From an uncultured Bacillota bacterium (lineage in GTDB: Bacteria; Bacillota; Clostridia; Peptostreptococcales; Anaerovoracaceae): a stretch of DNA of 54,738 nt. The notes below the pieces were generated by a model. That model worked only from the letters and a program-made list of their open reading frames with translations, did no database searches and was not told where the DNA came from. Both the position numbers and the translations under genes were made by a program. This document shows, one piece after another, positions 36,978-46,012 of this stretch. Every line of letters begins with the position of its first letter. Positions within the stretch are counted from its first letter, which is position 1. The DNA is taken from positions 1 to 54,738 of the forward strand of contig CASDUO010000005.1 of NCBI GenBank assembly GCA_949284065.1, in the 5' to 3' direction.

Positions 36978-37655
36978 ATGAGGATCCTGGTCGTAGAGGA
37001 TGAGGTACGCCTGGCAAGAGCCTTAGAACAGATCCTGTCAGAAGAAAAATATATGGTGGACGTGGTCCACGATGGTGAGGAGGCTGTCGACTACGGTGAA
37101 AGCGACATATATGACGTCATCGTCCTCGATGTGATGCTGCCGAAAAAAAACGGATACGCCGTAGCCACTGAATTGAGAAAAGCAAAGATACAAACTCCCA
37201 TAATAATGCTCACGGCGAAAGATGCAGTAAACGATAAAGTGAAAGGTCTGGACTGCGGCGCCGATGATTACATGGTCAAGCCTTTTTCACCGAAAGAACT
37301 CCTTGCAAGGATACGCGCCCTTACGCGCAGACAAGGAGAAGTCATACTCGACGAAATGAAATTCGGCGACCTCACCCTTTTGCCCGATACCTGCACACTG
37401 ACCTGCGGCAGCAAGAATACCCGGCTCAATTTCAAGGAATGCGAAGTACTCAAACTTTTGATGAGCAGCCCGGGCTCAGCTGTTTCCAAAGAGGATTTCA
37501 TCCTCAAAGTCTGGGGATACGATGCCGATACTTCCGATAACAACGTGGAGGCCTATATAAGCTTTTTGCGAAAGAAGTTCGCCTTCCTTGGATCTGATGT
37601 GACTATATCCACGTTGAGAAAAGTAGGCTATAAACTGGATTATGAAGAAGGGTGA
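36978..37655 (+). CDS. OmpR-family response regulator
   Basis: This 225-residue two-domain regulator has a receiver domain (1-120) with the acidic pocket Glu7-Asp8-Glu9, phosphoacceptor Asp51 in VIVLDVMLP, Thr79 and Lys101. The C-terminal winged-helix DNA-binding domain (~130-222) has LNFKECEVLKLLMSSPGSAVSKEDFILKVWGYD and VEAYISFLRKKF. A strong AAAGGAGG precedes the ATG. The kinase gene starts 35 nt downstream. Targets are unknown; no transporter or other obvious target is adjacent on the same strand. Confidence 0.92.
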   Translation: MRILVVEDEVRLARALEQILSEEKYMVDVVHDGEEAVDYGESDIYDVIVLDVMLPKKNGYAVATELRKAKIQTPIIMLTAKDAVNDKVKGLDCGADDYMVKPFSPKELLARIRALTRRQGEVILDEMKFGDLTLLPDTCTLTCGSKNTRLNFKECEVLKLLMSSPGSAVSKEDFILKVWGYDADTSDNNVEAYISFLRKKFAFLGSDVTISTLRKVGYKLDYEEG

Positions 37656-37690
37656 TCGATGGCCCGGCGTGACATGTGGAAAGGATACCC

Positions 37691-39064
37691 ATGCTTACCA
37701 AATTAAAGAGAAAATTCATACTGATAAACATGGTTCTGGTAGGTGCAGTGCTCGTATTTGTTTTTGCCCTTATATGCTTGAATGTTTATCAGACCCAAAA
37801 GGACGCTGTGGATAAATCTTTATACAGCGGCCTGGTACAGCTCAATTATCCTTATTCGGATCTCCCGGACATGCCGAATGACTCCAGTATGCAGGACCGC
37901 TTCAACAGCGACAGTCAATCTGTTGCCGTTACGGCCGTGACTTTGAACTCCACTGCCACCACCGGCGGTAATTACATAATAATGCAGCGTCAGTCCATAA
38001 ACTTTTCCATGGACGACACCCTTTTGATCGCTGCTATAGACAAGGTCCTGGAAGAGGGGCTGAGCGAAGGTCATATAAAATCCATGAATTTGTTTTACCT
38101 ACGCTCTGATGATGACGGCAGCATCAAGATAGCATTCGCTGACGGCTCCCGTTTACATCAGACCGTGAAAAACACCATATCCGTGGCAGCATTGATATTT
38201 GCTCTCAGCATGATGGGACTGTTTTTTATAAGCGTGCTGCTTTCCACCATCGCTATAAGTCCTGTGAAAAAAGCATGGACCCAGCAGCGGCAATTCGTTG
38301 CCGACGCCTCTCACGAGTTGAAGACCCCCCTTACTGTGATCCTGGCCAATGACAATATACTCTTGTCTCATCCCGATGAACCTATCGAAAACCAAAAGCA
38401 ATGGATAGAGAGCACAGACGCCGAGGCTCGTCATATGCACAAGCTCGTTGAAGATATGCTCTTTCTTGCCAAGTCTGATGCGGCAACTTCCCCTTTGGAA
38501 ATAAAACTGGAGAATATCAGCGACCTTACATGGAGTACATTTTTGCAATTCGAACCAGTCGCCTATGAGCGCGGCGTCACTCTGTCGTCTGACATCCAAG
38601 GGAACGTATGCCTTCTGACAGACGCGTCAAAAACCAAACAGCTGCTCCACATCCTTATGGACAACGCATGTAAATACGCTGAAAAAGGCGGGGAAGCCAA
38701 GATATCCCTCACAGGTATCAAAGACAAAGTACGCATAAGCGTGCATAACACCGGGCGGCCCATATCTCCGGAAGATCTTCCCCACATATTCGAAAGATTT
38801 TACAGAGCTGACAAGGCAAGGACCATCGGAGACGGATACGGTCTGGGGCTGTCCATAGCCAGGAGCATAGTGGAACAGCTGGGAGGTAATATAAGTGTCA
38901 CCAGCTCAGAAAGCGAAGGCACCACTTTTACGGTGATACTGCCTAAAGTCAAAAATAAAACCAACGATAAACGCTCCAGGAAACGTCTTAGACGAAAAAA
39001 CAAGAAAAAGGACCTGAAGGAAAACAGCCGGCCTTCCTTCAGGGACGATGAACTGTTGTCCTGA
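37691..39064 (+). CDS. sensor histidine kinase
   Basis: This 457-residue kinase has membrane segments at ~9-31 and ~163-188 enclosing an extracellular domain of about 130 residues rich in Asp and Ser. There is no recognisable HAMP; the second helix leads almost directly into the HisKA domain with the phosphorylated His208 in FVADASHELKTPLTVILAN. The ATPase domain has DNACKYAEKGG (N box), ISPEDLPHIFERFYRADKA and DGYGLGLSIARSIVEQLGG (G boxes). The C-terminal ~40 residues are strikingly basic (KRSRKRLRRKNKKKD). The ATG at 37691 has AAAGGA upstream; a GTG at 37676 is also in frame. It forms an operon with the regulator. Confidence 0.9.
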   Translation: MLTKLKRKFILINMVLVGAVLVFVFALICLNVYQTQKDAVDKSLYSGLVQLNYPYSDLPDMPNDSSMQDRFNSDSQSVAVTAVTLNSTATTGGNYIIMQRQSINFSMDDTLLIAAIDKVLEEGLSEGHIKSMNLFYLRSDDDGSIKIAFADGSRLHQTVKNTISVAALIFALSMMGLFFISVLLSTIAISPVKKAWTQQRQFVADASHELKTPLTVILANDNILLSHPDEPIENQKQWIESTDAEARHMHKLVEDMLFLAKSDAATSPLEIKLENISDLTWSTFLQFEPVAYERGVTLSSDIQGNVCLLTDASKTKQLLHILMDNACKYAEKGGEAKISLTGIKDKVRISVHNTGRPISPEDLPHIFERFYRADKARTIGDGYGLGLSIARSIVEQLGGNISVTSSESEGTTFTVILPKVKNKTNDKRSRKRLRRKNKKKDLKENSRPSFRDDELLS

Positions 39065-39090
39065 ATGAGATACTATATCTGATAAAAGAA

Positions 39091-39117
39091 AAATACGGAG
39101 CCACGCTCCGTATTTTT
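39091..39117 (+). terminator. bidirectional terminator after the histidine kinase gene
   Basis: AAATACGGAGC and GCTCCGTATTT form an 11-bp stem around CAC, followed by TTTCT on the plus strand and by a T-rich run on the minus strand. It may serve both the kinase gene and the convergent thlA, whose stop is some 200 nt away. Nothing else was recognised between 39118 and 39314. Confidence 0.85.
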
Positions 39118-39314
39118 CTGTGTCGCGTTTTTTGCTTTATTTTGGTTAGGATATAAACCTAAAACGACTCATACACAGAATTTGTGTTGAAGCTACTCGC
39201 TCCGTTACACGTTTATTGTACTTTCTCCCGTACAATCTGTCAAGCCACTAAATATAGTGTCATTATAGGCTATATATCCAAATCACACCTATTCCGCCAC
39301 TTACAGGTATACTC

Positions 39315-40496
39315 TTAGTCTCTCTTCACGATAAGAGCCGTACCCTGTCCTCCGCCTATACAAAGAGTTGCAAGACCTGTCTTGGCGTCTCTTCGTGCCA
39401 TCTCGTAGAGCAGGCTGATAAGGATCCTGCATCCCGATGCTCCTATGGGATGCCCCAAAGCTATGGCTCCGCCGTTCACATTGAGTATATCCTTGTTGAA
39501 TCCCAGTTCCTTGCCTACTGCCACAGACTGAGCTGCGAAAGCTTCATTCGCTTCGATAAGATCCAGATCATCTACTGTCATACCTGCTTTTTCCAAGGCC
39601 TTCTTTGTGGAAGGAACAGGACCTATACCCATGATGTTAGGGTCTACACCTGCCGACGCGTAGGATACGATGGTAGCCATAGGCTTGATCCCCAGCTCAT
39701 CTGCCTTTTCCTTGCTCATAACTACCACTGCAGCTCCCGCATCATTGATCCCGGAAGCGTTGGCCGCTGTTACCGCGCCATCCTTTTTGAAGGCGGGCTT
39801 GAGCTTGGCGATCCCTTCTGCCGTAACGCCGGGTTTGGGGAATTCATCTGTATCGAATACTATGGGATCTCCCTTTCTCTGCGGGATCTCTACGGGAACT
39901 ATCTCGTCTTTGAACTTTCCAGCTTTCAGGGCTGCTTCTGCCTTCTGCTGAGAATTTGCCGCAAACTCATCCAGTTCTTCTCTTGTGAGTCCCCATTGCT
40001 CCACGATATTCTCAGCCGTGATGCCCATGTGCACTCCGGAGAAAGCGTCGCTCAGTCCGTCCCTGATCATCATGTCAGTCATGGGAGAGTTGCCCATCCT
40101 CGCGCCCCATCTTGCCGATTCCATGGCATATGAGGACATGGACATACTTTCTGTACCGCCTGCAACGATTATATCCGCATCGCCTGCCTTTATTATCTGA
40201 GCTGCCAACTCTACGGATCTGAGACCTGAGCCGCAGACTTTGTTGATGGTCATGGAAGGAACTTCCTGAGGGATGCCGGCATCCATGGACACCTGTCTTG
40301 CTATGTTCTGTCCAAGATTACCCTGCAATACGCATCCTAAAATAACTTCATCCACCTGATCCGGCGCTATGCCTGCCCTTTTGATGGCCTCTTTCACTGC
40401 TACGGCGCCAAGCGTCCTTGCACTTGTCTTTTTGAGAGTCCCGCCAAAACTTCCGATAGGTGTTCTTGCTGCACTTACTATTACAACTTCCTTCAT
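39315..40496 (-). CDS. thlA: acetyl-CoA C-acetyltransferase (thiolase)
   Basis: This 393-residue thiolase condenses two acetyl-CoA to acetoacetyl-CoA or runs the reverse reaction. The acyl-accepting Cys88 is in [14 protein letters not shown]. The catalytic His is in [17 protein letters not shown] and the second Cys in [31 protein letters not shown] is typical of the clostridial biosynthetic type. The gene is alone; no crotonase, hydroxybutyryl-CoA dehydrogenase or CoA transferase is adjacent. Upstream, TTGACT (40653-40658) and GATAAC (40630-40635) are 17 bp apart and may be the promoter. The leader also holds a hairpin ATGCTG/CAGCAT near 40573-40588. Confidence 0.94.
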   Translation of the reverse strand: MKEVVIVSAARTPIGSFGGTLKKTSARTLGAVAVKEAIKRAGIAPDQVDEVILGCVLQGNLGQNIARQVSMDAGIPQEVPSMTINKVCGSGLRSVELAAQIIKAGDADIIVAGGTESMSMSSYAMESARWGARMGNSPMTDMMIRDGLSDAFSGVHMGITAENIVEQWGLTREELDEFAANSQQKAEAALKAGKFKDEIVPVEIPQRKGDPIVFDTDEFPKPGVTAEGIAKLKPAFKKDGAVTAANASGINDAGAAVVVMSKEKADELGIKPMATIVSYASAGVDPNIMGIGPVPSTKKALEKAGMTVDDLDLIEANEAFAAQSVAVGKELGFNKDILNVNGGAIALGHPIGASGCRILISLLYEMARRDAKTGLATLCIGGGQGTALIVKRD

Positions 40497-40764
40497 TACT
40501 TCTCCTCCTTATGAGATACAGGGTGAATAACGTTTATCTGCATATCTGCAAGTTTTTTGACATACGATATGTGATGCTGAAAACAGCATGTGTTAATTGT
40601 TAATATTTTAACTATCTCTGTCTTCTTATGTTATCTCATATTCTATGGTATAAGTCAAGCACTTTCAAGAACATTTCCTCGTCATACACCGATTTACAGG
40701 CTCCGTTACACCCTGATATCCCGTCAGCGCTCGTATATCCCCGGTCACACGTTCGATGACCCTT

Positions 40765-41700
40765 TCACTTGAACGTCGCTATGTATTTTTCGATCATTTT
40801 GTAAGGCCTGTATGAAAGTTTTGCCCTCCTCAGATTGGGTATGCCCATGTCTTCCTCCCGGTTTATATATTTCACATTGGCCGCCATATGTTTGCAGAAT
40901 TCATTGTTTATGGCCTGATACAGCCCCCGATAGTTCACGTTGGCCTTCTCCACATGTTCCGTCACTGTCTTTTTGTTCAGGTTCCCCCCTACTGCCAGCG
41001 CCTCTATCTTCCCTCCTATCAATATTGCTCCCGCTTTGTAATCCACAGCCTCGATGTTGTTGAACACGTCCACCATGGCTTCCTCTTCCATTTTGAGCAG
41101 TTCCATTTCGTGAGGCGGGGCTTCCTTTCTTTCGTTGAATTCCCTTATGAATTCCATGGCGTCCTCTGCCATGGCCGAAGTAAGAGGGACATATTCGTAT
41201 TCAAAAGTTTTTTTGAAATAATTGAGGTGATTTTTCTTTCCGTGATATGCTCTCCCGGCAAGGTCTATCAGATCCCGTGTCCTGTAGACATAATCATAAT
41301 TGGGCCTGTCCTCGATGAACTTCATCTCGCCCGGGACTGCCTCTTTTATTATATCTATCATGTGGAAGGGCATGAGCCTTATGGAAAATACATGACCGTT
41401 TCTTTCGAAGTGCTCCCTGGCCTCGTACAGTGTCTCTCTCAATTTCTTCGGGTCATATCCTCCCGTATCGGTCATCGGCGGGAACATAAAAGGCAGTTCT
41501 ATGCCTTCTTCGAGTTCCAGATGAGATACTCCGGCAAAACACATGTAGTCCCCTATCATCTGCCAGCTGAACTGGTTTATATCCCTCCACATATACATGC
41601 CGCTGAAAGAGAGCCCTGATGTCTGATGATCGAATCCGGTCATATACCTGTCCAGCAGTTCTCTGTCTTCCAGTCTTATTCTGTTTTTGAACATATACAT
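40765..41700 (-). CDS. DUF2156 domain protein (LPG-synthase C-terminal-like)
   Basis: This 311-residue soluble protein has the DUF2156 fold, two GNAT-like halves as in the C-terminal domain of phosphatidylglycerol lysyltransferases, but without the membrane part. Landmarks are DYVYRTRDLIDLAGRAYHGKKNHLNYFKK, then GAILIGGKIEALAVGGNLNKKTVTEHVEKANVNYRGLYQAINNEF and the end YINREEDMGIPNLRRAKLSYRPYKMIEKY. Such proteins may use aminoacyl-tRNA or acyl donors; the reaction is unknown. It is the last gene of the sirtuin-Fe-ADH-surE operon, 48 nt after the isochorismatase-like gene. Confidence 0.82.
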   Translation of the reverse strand: MYMFKNRIRLEDRELLDRYMTGFDHQTSGLSFSGMYMWRDINQFSWQMIGDYMCFAGVSHLELEEGIELPFMFPPMTDTGGYDPKKLRETLYEAREHFERNGHVFSIRLMPFHMIDIIKEAVPGEMKFIEDRPNYDYVYRTRDLIDLAGRAYHGKKNHLNYFKKTFEYEYVPLTSAMAEDAMEFIREFNERKEAPPHEMELLKMEEEAMVDVFNNIEAVDYKAGAILIGGKIEALAVGGNLNKKTVTEHVEKANVNYRGLYQAINNEFCKHMAANVKYINREEDMGIPNLRRAKLSYRPYKMIEKYIATFK

Positions 41701-41748
41701 TTCGTAATTTGCCTTTCTTCAATCGATTGCGGTCATCGGTCCATTTGT

Positions 41749-42297
41749 CTACTTGACGATTTTTGAGATCGCCTTGAACCTGTCCCCTGATGCTTCACCG
41801 AGCATTTCGTAAAGTACGGCTTCATAGGTCACCGGTACCGCTCCGGCCTGCACCATCCTCATCACAGCTCCCTTCAGATCCTCTTCTTTTCTGGAACCTA
41901 TACAGTCTGTCACCAGAAAGACGTCATATCCCCTTTCCAAAAGGTCCAGAGTCGTCTGTTCCACACATATATGCGCTTCTATACCGGTCATGAGGATGGT
42001 TTTTTTGCCCAGTTCCTCTACCTGTTTTACGAACTCCGGCTCTCCTATAGCAGAAAAGGATTTTTTCTCCACATGATCGAAATCACCCAGGGCTTCCTTT
42101 ATCGGTGCTGTCGTATCTCCAAGACCCTTGGTGTATTGCTGGGTCACGACTACTGGAAGTTCCATTATCCTTGCTCCCGCAAAAAACCGGCACACTTTAT
42201 TTTCCAGCGTACGGTCATCACTCATTGCTGGCAGCAGCTTTTCCTGAAAATCTATTGCGATGGCCACGGCCTCTTCTTTTCTTATTCTCTTTATCAT
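41749..42297 (-). CDS. isochorismatase-family cysteine hydrolase
   Basis: This 182-residue hydrolase has the Asp-Lys-Cys triad of the family: Asp16 in AIDFQEKLLPAM, a lysine at 78-79 in EKKSFSA, and Cys111 in TGIEAHICVEQTTLDLL. It is closest in layout to YcaC-like members of unknown substrate; nicotinamidase is less likely because its metal-binding His cluster is not visible. AAGGAG lies 8 nt before the ATG at 42297. The gene overlaps the 3' end of surE by 80 bases in a different frame, which is long for a bacterial overlap. Confidence 0.85.
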   Translation of the reverse strand: MIKRIRKEEAVAIAIDFQEKLLPAMSDDRTLENKVCRFFAGARIMELPVVVTQQYTKGLGDTTAPIKEALGDFDHVEKKSFSAIGEPEFVKQVEELGKKTILMTGIEAHICVEQTTLDLLERGYDVFLVTDCIGSRKEEDLKGAVMRMVQAGAVPVTYEAVLYEMLGEASGDRFKAISKIVK

Positions 42298-43093
42298 TTC
42301 TTTCTCTCCTTATCTTCATGCTGTCCGCATCTTCTATATCCCATGCTGCGATCTCAACCATAGCTTCCCTGTCTGTCAAGAATCTGGAAAGGGGAGTTAT
42401 GGTGGCGTATCCATGCTGGGCCGCTATCACATCTATACTCAGATCATCTGAGTCATACTCTATGGGCCGTCCCTCATATCTGTAGACTTCTCCCTCTTCG
42501 TCCTCCATGGGCACGAACCAGTCCTCGTATTCTCTCATTCCCAGTTTTGTTATTTTCAAACCCCTGACTTTTTCCGCAGGCATGTGAGGCACGTTGACAT
42601 TGAGCACGATAGATTCTCTGAGCTTTTCCGCCGCCAGATAAAACACCTTTTTTATAAGGTCACATGTATATTCAAAATACTGCGGCTCGTGGGAATTCAC
42701 CGACACCGCTACTGAAGGGATGCCGCAGAGGGATCCTTCCAGGGCAGCTCCTACAGTACCCGAATAAAGGGTATCGGTCCCAAGGTTCCCTCCGTGATTT
42801 ATTCCGGAAAAAACCATGTCGATATCTATGCCCTTTGCCCCATAGTGGGCCATGGCTATCTTTACACAATCTGCCGGCGTACCCGTTACCGAAATGGCCT
42901 CCTCCGCCTCTTCGAATTCTTCCTGCAGGACTCTCAATCTGCCCCTTACGCTTATACTCTGACTGGTTGCGCTTTGCTGTTCATGAGGTGCACATACATA
43001 TATCTTCACACCTTCTTCCCTGCCTAAAGTCTCCGCCAGTCTGTGTATGCCTTCCGCATCTATTCCGTCATCGTTCACCAATAGTAGATTCAT
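42218..43093 (-). CDS. surE: 5'/3'-nucleotidase SurE
   Basis: This 291-residue metal-dependent phosphatase acts on nucleoside 5'- and 3'-monophosphates. The metal site is built from Asp8-Asp9 in LLVNDDGIDAEG, a Ser in SATSQSISVRG and Asn in VFSGINHGGNLG. Family length is about 250 residues. Here an extra basic tail (ENKKRRGRGHRNRFSGKAAASNE) is encoded where the frame runs into the next gene, so a drifted stop codon is likely. The ATG at 43093 follows AAGGAG-type sequence. It lies 26 nt after the Fe-ADH gene. Confidence 0.93.
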   Translation of the reverse strand: MNLLLVNDDGIDAEGIHRLAETLGREEGVKIYVCAPHEQQSATSQSISVRGRLRVLQEEFEEAEEAISVTGTPADCVKIAMAHYGAKGIDIDMVFSGINHGGNLGTDTLYSGTVGAALEGSLCGIPSVAVSVNSHEPQYFEYTCDLIKKVFYLAAEKLRESIVLNVNVPHMPAEKVRGLKITKLGMREYEDWFVPMEDEEGEVYRYEGRPIEYDSDDLSIDVIAAQHGYATITPLSRFLTDREAMVEIAAWDIEDADSMKIRRERNDKENKKRRGRGHRNRFSGKAAASNE

Positions 43094-43119
43094 TCCTTCG
43101 TTTTCTCCTTACGTCTGTT

Positions 43120-44313
43120 TCATTCGCTCATGGCCATGATGATCTCTTTGAATTTTCTCCTGTTCCATATTTCCGGTACGGGATAAAGGGGATGAGCCTC
43201 TTCCATTGCTCTGTCAGTTATAGTAAGAGTATCTTCATCTTTTATGTGGGGAAGTTTCTCAGGTATCCCCGTAAGGGTCTTCAATTCCCTTATCCTCCCT
43301 ATGAAGTTCTTCGCCTTCTTGGCATTAGATCTTCCCTGGATACCACAAACATCTGCAAGTTCTGCCAGTCTGTCGTAAACCTTAGGTCCATAGCCCTCGA
43401 GCACATGGGGGAGTATTATCCCCACGGCCATCCCGTGGCCCATCCCATACAGACTGCCCACTCCGTGGCCTATGGCATGGGCATAACCCACACAGCCTCT
43501 GGTCAGCGCCCTTCCCGCAGAGAAGGCCGCCCTTTGCATGGCCTGTCTGCCTTCCACATCAGAGCCGTTCTCGTAAACCCTGAGGAGATTGCTGTCTATA
43601 TAGCTTATGGCATCCTTGCAAAGCCTGTTCTCCAGTTTGCTGTTATACGTGTGATTTATATACGCCTCTATGGCGTGGCATAAGGCGTCCATACCCGTTT
43701 GAGCCGTGATCTCCGGCGAAAGGCTCAGTGTCAGACAGGGATCCAGTATCACATGATCCGGCATCAGCGCCATATCATTTACAGGTGCCTTTTTGCCTGT
43801 CCCGCTGTCGGTGATCACTGCCGCTATGGTCGTCTCCGATCCGGTCCCTGCAGTGGTGGGCACTGCCAGCAGGAAAGGTATCTCTTTTCTTACTTTCATA
43901 AGTCCCTGAAGTTCCGATATGCTTTTTCCCGGCCTTGCCAGCACCGCACCTACAGCCTTTGCACAATCCATGTGAGATCCGCCTCCGAAGGCCAAAAGAC
44001 TGTCGCATCCGTTCTTGAGATATGCGGTCACTCCCTCAGACACGGTCTTGTCGTCGGGATCGGCCTTCCCCATGAATTTTATATAGTCCAGACCCTGCCT
44101 TTCCATTTCCGCCGTCATCTCGTCCAAAAGCCCGTCAGCATTTATGTGTTTCCCCGTCACTATCAGAGGATTGCTTTTTCCGGCATTTTTCAATATGCCG
44201 GCTGCTTCTGTCACCTTGCCGGGACCCTGTGTGATATCAGGTATCCTCCATCTCATCGCTCCCATTGCGGCTTTCATCATCAATTGATACTGCCTGCAAA
44301 AAACAGTTCCCAT
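43120..44313 (-). CDS. iron-containing alcohol dehydrogenase
   Basis: This 397-residue group III alcohol dehydrogenase interconverts alcohols and aldehydes or ketones with NAD(P). The NAD-binding segment is LLAFGGGSHMDCAKAVGAV, followed by AVPTTAGTGSETT. The iron site is Asp/His in GMDALCHAIEAY and the two histidines of YAHAIGHGVGSLYGMGHG. Substrate is not predictable; butanol-, propanediol- and 4-hydroxybutyrate-type enzymes all share these motifs. It lies 29 nt after the sirtuin gene in a five-gene operon. Confidence 0.9.
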   Translation of the reverse strand: MGTVFCRQYQLMMKAAMGAMRWRIPDITQGPGKVTEAAGILKNAGKSNPLIVTGKHINADGLLDEMTAEMERQGLDYIKFMGKADPDDKTVSEGVTAYLKNGCDSLLAFGGGSHMDCAKAVGAVLARPGKSISELQGLMKVRKEIPFLLAVPTTAGTGSETTIAAVITDSGTGKKAPVNDMALMPDHVILDPCLTLSLSPEITAQTGMDALCHAIEAYINHTYNSKLENRLCKDAISYIDSNLLRVYENGSDVEGRQAMQRAAFSAGRALTRGCVGYAHAIGHGVGSLYGMGHGMAVGIILPHVLEGYGPKVYDRLAELADVCGIQGRSNAKKAKNFIGRIRELKTLTGIPEKLPHIKDEDTLTITDRAMEEAHPLYPVPEIWNRRKFKEIIMAMSE

Positions 44314-44342
44314 TTTCCTTCTCCTCTATCTTTCTTTGTCTC

Positions 44343-45068
44343 TCAATATTTCATGACCTTGCCTATGGAATCGTGTATGACCAAAGTGGCTTTATCATCA
44401 TAAGGCGTCGCCGATTTGTTTATGAGCACCAGATCCTTTCCACGGAAATAGTTTATGAAGCCGGCGGCGGGATAGACCACCAGTGATGTACCTCCTACGA
44501 TGAGCATGTCGGCAGACGATATGGCGTTGACTGCGCCGCTTATGACCTCTTCATCCAACGCTTCCTCATAGAGCACCACATCGGGCTTCACTATACCTCC
44601 GCACTTTTTGCACTTCGGCACATGTCCGTCGCAATTCTCTTCAGCCATGATATAATCAAGACCGTATTTTCCCCCGCATTCCATACAAGTGTTCCTGGCC
44701 ACCGAACCGTGGAGTTCATATACGGTTTTGCTTCCTGCTGCCTGGTGGAGTCCGTCTATGTTCTGGGTCACCACTGCCTTCAGTTTTCCCTCCTGTTCCA
44801 GTTTTGCCAGAGAATAGTGAGCTTCGTTGGGTTTGGCTTCCGGGTATATCATGTTGTTTTTGTAATAATCAAAAAAGGTCTCTGTTTCCCGGATAAAAAA
44901 GCTATGACTTATCATCTGTTCCGGGGACATCCCGTATTCCTGCCGGGCATTGTAGAGTCCCTGCTCTGATCGGAAGTCCGGGATATTGCTTTCCGTAGAC
45001 ACCCCCGCTCCTCCGAAAAACACGATCTGTGAATTCCTTTCTATTATTTCTCTCAATCTTTCATCCAT
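44343..45068 (-). CDS. cobB: NAD-dependent protein deacetylase (sirtuin)
   Basis: This 241-residue Sir2-family enzyme removes acyl groups from lysines using NAD+. The NAD site is FFGGAGVSTESNIPDFRS and TQNIDGLHQAAG, with catalytic His120 in ELHGSV. Zinc ligands are Cys128 and Cys131 and Cys153 and Cys156. Length fits bacterial sirtuins. It is the first gene of the operon; a minus-strand TATAAT near 45100 may be the -10. The gene points away from the rubredoxin gene on the plus strand. Confidence 0.93.
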   Translation of the reverse strand: MDERLREIIERNSQIVFFGGAGVSTESNIPDFRSEQGLYNARQEYGMSPEQMISHSFFIRETETFFDYYKNNMIYPEAKPNEAHYSLAKLEQEGKLKAVVTQNIDGLHQAAGSKTVYELHGSVARNTCMECGGKYGLDYIMAEENCDGHVPKCKKCGGIVKPDVVLYEEALDEEVISGAVNAISSADMLIVGGTSLVVYPAAGFINYFRGKDLVLINKSATPYDDKATLVIHDSIGKVMKY

Positions 45069-45207
45069 ATGCCTATCCTGCCTTTCATTATGGTATAATT
45101 ATAACATATCGGACCGGGTATTCTCAGACAAAATGCAGAGCCGGCCATATGCAGATGAACATTTTCAATGATGGATGTTTTTTCACGAGAACGAAGAACA
45201 GGAGGAA

Positions 45208-45230
45208 GGGCTTCCTGAAACAGGAAGTCC
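45208..45230 (+). promoter_or_regulatory. hairpin masking the ribosome site of the flavorubredoxin-like gene
   Basis: GGGCTTCCTG pairs with CAGGAAGTCC (10 bp, one GU) around AAA. The 3' arm contains AGGAAG, the Shine-Dalgarno-like sequence 12 nt before the ATG at 45240. When folded it would hide that site. A second purine-rich segment GGAGG lies at 45201-45205. Confidence 0.45.
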
Positions 45231-45239
45231 AAAACAAGA

Positions 45240-45893
45240 ATGGATAAAAAAGTAACGAGGAATCTGTCCTACGGAGTATATGTGGTCTCCGCCATGGACG
45301 GTGAAAGACCTACGGGATGTACGGCCAACAGTGTGATGCAGATAACATCGGAGCCGGCTTCTTTGGCAGTCAGTATAAACCACGATAACTATACCAACAA
45401 ATGCATAAAGGGAAGCGGTATGTTTTCCGTTTCCATACTGAACGAGGACTGCGATCCCTCTGTGATCGGTCACTTCGGTTTTCAATCGGGAAAGGACGTA
45501 GACAAATATGCGGACATGCCCTATGATATGATCCTCGGTGTGCCCGTATGCACCAAAGCAGGCAGCTACATGGTCTGCAAAGTCATATCTTCCATGGAGA
45601 CATCTTCCCACACCGTATTCCTTGGCGAGGTCCTGGCTGCTGAGACCTTGACTTCCGGCACACCCATGACCTATGCGTATTATCATAACGTGATAAAGGG
45701 CAAGAGTCCCAAAAACGCTCCCACATATATAGCCGAAGAAGAAGGTGCCGCGACTGCCTCAGAGGGCAAATGGCAGTGCGGCGTCTGCAAGTACGTGTAT
45801 GACGGATCTGACGGCCCGTTTGAGGAACTGCCCGATGACTGGAAATGCCCTGTATGCGGACAGCCTAAATCTGTATTTGAAAAGATAGATTGA
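45240..45893 (+). CDS. hrb: flavin reductase domain fused to rubredoxin (high-molecular-weight rubredoxin)
   Basis: This 217-residue protein has an FMN-binding flavin reductase domain (~1-155; [28 protein letters not shown]) joined by an Ala/Glu-rich linker to a rubredoxin. Iron ligands are Cys180, Cys183, Cys203 and Cys206 ([12 protein letters not shown] and KCPVCGQP). In acetogens such proteins pass electrons from NADH to flavodiiron proteins that reduce O2 or NO, and a protective role is likely here. No flavodiiron gene is in the window. The start is fixed by the family opening; its ribosome site lies in a hairpin. A terminator follows at once. Confidence 0.9.
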   Translation: MDKKVTRNLSYGVYVVSAMDGERPTGCTANSVMQITSEPASLAVSINHDNYTNKCIKGSGMFSVSILNEDCDPSVIGHFGFQSGKDVDKYADMPYDMILGVPVCTKAGSYMVCKVISSMETSSHTVFLGEVLAAETLTSGTPMTYAYYHNVIKGKSPKNAPTYIAEEEGAATASEGKWQCGVCKYVYDGSDGPFEELPDDWKCPVCGQPKSVFEKID

Positions 45894-45917
45894 CAGATCA
45901 TCTTCACAGTCTTCACC

Positions 45918-45950
45918 ACAGCCTCAAGGTATTTCCCTCGGGGCTGTTTT
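45918..45950 (+). terminator. terminator of the rubredoxin gene
   Basis: ACAGCCTC (45918-45925) and GGGGCTGT (45940-45947) form an 8-bp stem with one GU pair, followed by TTTTAT. It separates the gene from the LexA-controlled promoter that begins four bases on. Confidence 0.7.
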
Positions 45951-45953
45951 ATA

Positions 45954-45996
45954 TTGAACATATGTTCTTTTTGTGCTATTATATGAACACATGTTC
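45954..45996 (+). promoter_or_regulatory. SOS promoter with two LexA boxes
   Basis: TTGAAC (45954-45959) and TATTAT (45977-45982) form a promoter with 17-bp spacing. GAACATATGTTC (45956-45967) overlaps the -35 and GAACACATGTTC (45985-45996) covers the start region. Both fit the Gram-positive LexA/DinR box GAAC-N4-GTTC perfectly. The pair would block the promoter until DNA damage. GGAGGTGG follows at 46001 for the GTG start at 46013. Confidence 0.85.
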
Positions 45997-46012
45997 TTTT
46001 GGAGGTGGTACT

